From: Streptomonospora alba
GTDB taxonomy: Bacteria; Actinomycetota; Actinomycetes; Streptosporangiales; Streptosporangiaceae
Assembly (NCBI RefSeq): GCF_000826685.1
Contig: NZ_JROO01000017.1
Span: forward strand, 1-64,000
Length of the DNA stretch: 64,000 bases
Direction of reading: 5' to 3'
In this document: one piece after another, positions 63,197-64,000 of the stretch
How the letters are laid out: every line of letters begins with the position of its first letter
Position numbering within the stretch: position 1 is the stretch's first letter
Position numbers and translations under genes: made by a program
The notes under the pieces: model-generated
Seen by the model: only the letters and a program-made list of their open reading frames with translations
What the model was told of the DNA's origin: nothing
Database searches by the model: none

Positions 63197-64000
63197 CCAA
63201 CGCTCAAGCGACCGCCGACCAGCGCCACCGCGACTATCTGCGCGCGGCCCTCAGCACTGCCGCGGAGCACTTCGGACTCACACTCTCCGGCGCCCCCGTG
63301 TTCGGATGGCATGACCGCACGATCGGATCCCGAGCCATCGCTGCCGACAGTCGGCGCTGGCTGCGCGTCACCGCTGAGAATTACCGCTGGGCCAGCGGCG
63401 ACCACTGGAGCGGCAACGCCGATGCCGCCGCCATCACCGATCTGCCTAAGCCCAGATTGATCGACGTCTGCGAATGGGACGAACCCCCCGACCGCCTGCG
63501 CGCCGAGCTGATGACGCTGCTCCCCGGCGAGGTCTGCTCACCCACCGACGAACTGCGCGCTCGCCTCGATCTCCCGCCCCAATGGTGGAGCGATCTCCGT
63601 CGAGCGCTCGATCACCTGGCCAGAAAACGAACCTCCCGCGTCGCCGTCGACCAAGCCACCATCACGCGGCGTCTGGCTGTCTTCTTTGGTGACGCCGTCG
63701 ACCCCATCGTGCGCGAATGGACGACGACCCACGGCGATCTGCACTGGAGCAACCTTCTCGCCCCGCAGTTGGGCATCGTGGACTGGGAGAGTTGGGGGAG
63801 CGCGCCCGTCGGACTCGACGCCGCCACCCTGTACTGCCACAGCATCCTGGTTCCGGAAACCGCCGAGTGCGTACGCACTGCGTTCGCAGACCAGTTGGAC
63901 ACGCCCGACGGCGTACGCTCCCAGCTCTACGCTGCCGCACGGCTTCTCCTGCGGATAGAACGCGGCGACCATCCCGACCTCGCTGTTCCTCTGCATCGTC
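63193..64000 (+). CDS. Aminoglycoside-phosphotransferase-like (APH) kinase, cut by window end
   Basis: A frame from the ATG at 63193, overlapping the ATPase stop (ATGA, 63193-63196), and open to the end of the window (269 codons seen). The catalytic block TTHGDLHWSNLLAP followed by LGIVDWESWGSAPVGLDAA is the APH/choline-kinase Brenner motif and the metal-binding Asp. The N-terminal half (residues 1-150) is more divergent. The gene continues past 64000. It could phosphorylate a small molecule or a peptide; aminoglycoside resistance is not implied. Confidence 0.85.
   Translation, partial: MTNAQATADQRHRDYLRAALSTAAEHFGLTLSGAPVFGWHDRTIGSRAIAADSRRWLRVTAENYRWASGDHWSGNADAAAITDLPKPRLIDVCEWDEPPDRLRAELMTLLPGEVCSPTDELRARLDLPPQWWSDLRRALDHLARKRTSRVAVDQATITRRLAVFFGDAVDPIVREWTTTHGDLHWSNLLAPQLGIVDWESWGSAPVGLDAATLYCHSILVPETAECVRTAFADQLDTPDGVRSQLYAAARLLLRIERGDHPDLAVPLHR

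Noticed and set aside
55000-64000. Second attachment site: repeat of the tRNA-Pro 3' end
   Set aside because: Scanning by eye found no second copy of the T-arm/acceptor sequence in the window, so no right border is claimed.

Overview
The window is very GC-rich actinobacterial chromosome. The gene content (PASTA kinase PknB, CrgA, a proteasome activator of the Bpa family, SARP and DUF5753 regulators, a DLW-39 peptide) points to a filamentous actinomycete. A guanidine-III riboswitch almost identical to the Thermobifida one suggests Nocardiopsaceae, which is an inference. The block tRNA-Ala / DLW-39 / ppiA / rhomboid / crgA / pknB-pknA-pbpA-rodA-pstP-fhaB-fhaA has the order found close to the replication origin in Mycobacterium and relatives, so the window probably lies a few tens of kb from oriC on the gyrA side.

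Layout. 0-9 kb: single metabolic and regulatory genes, including a riboswitch-controlled guanidinium exporter, a DUF5753 regulator, DLW-39 with tRNA-Ala, and a divergent MarR/oxidoreductase pair. 9-22.4 kb: the conserved cell-envelope and division block. FhaA and FhaB recruit phosphoproteins, PstP reverses PknA/PknB signalling, and RodA with PbpA builds peptidoglycan; most junctions in this minus-strand operon are ATGA overlaps. 22.7-33.6 kb: tRNA-Leu, a TenA-like protein, an SSI-type lipoprotein, rhodanese, an orphan PAS/GAF histidine kinase, an RsbW-like kinase with a STAS protein, pheA, serS, a proteasome activator and a quinone oxidoreductase. 33.7-50 kb: a MinD/EspI-like ATPase with a long Pro-rich arm and a 79-bp tandem duplication at its end, tRNA-Ser, LysR/EamA, a CPA2 antiporter fused to a UBP zinc finger, a dnaN-type clamp gene followed by a DnaA-box cluster, DUF2786, a Nudix protein and hypothetical membrane proteins. 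50.3-54.1 kb: two paralogous 60-aa acidic peptides in front of a SARP-STAND-TPR regulator with a leaderless-type promoter.

54.9-64 kb is accessory DNA next to tRNA-Pro(CGG). It looks like a decayed integrative element: an excisionase gene and a replication-relaxation gene remain, but no integrase or transfer gene is visible. Between the tRNA and the excisionase gene lies a visibly AT-richer cassette with two convergent genes, a DUF4062 (TIR/nucleoside-hydrolase-like) protein and a two-TM + macro-domain protein. I read this as a Thoeris type II-like anti-phage pair with DUF4062 in place of the classical TIR sensor, and it is the strongest candidate for an undescribed system. The cassette is bracketed by two copies of the excisionase gene's 3' end. 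Beyond it, an XRE/TPR regulator is divergent from a tightly coupled operon: a 34-aa peptide, an RsbW-like ATPase, an XRE protein, a radical SAM/SPASM enzyme, an AAA ATPase and an APH-like kinase cut by the window end. That operon is a second candidate for unknown chemistry or signalling.
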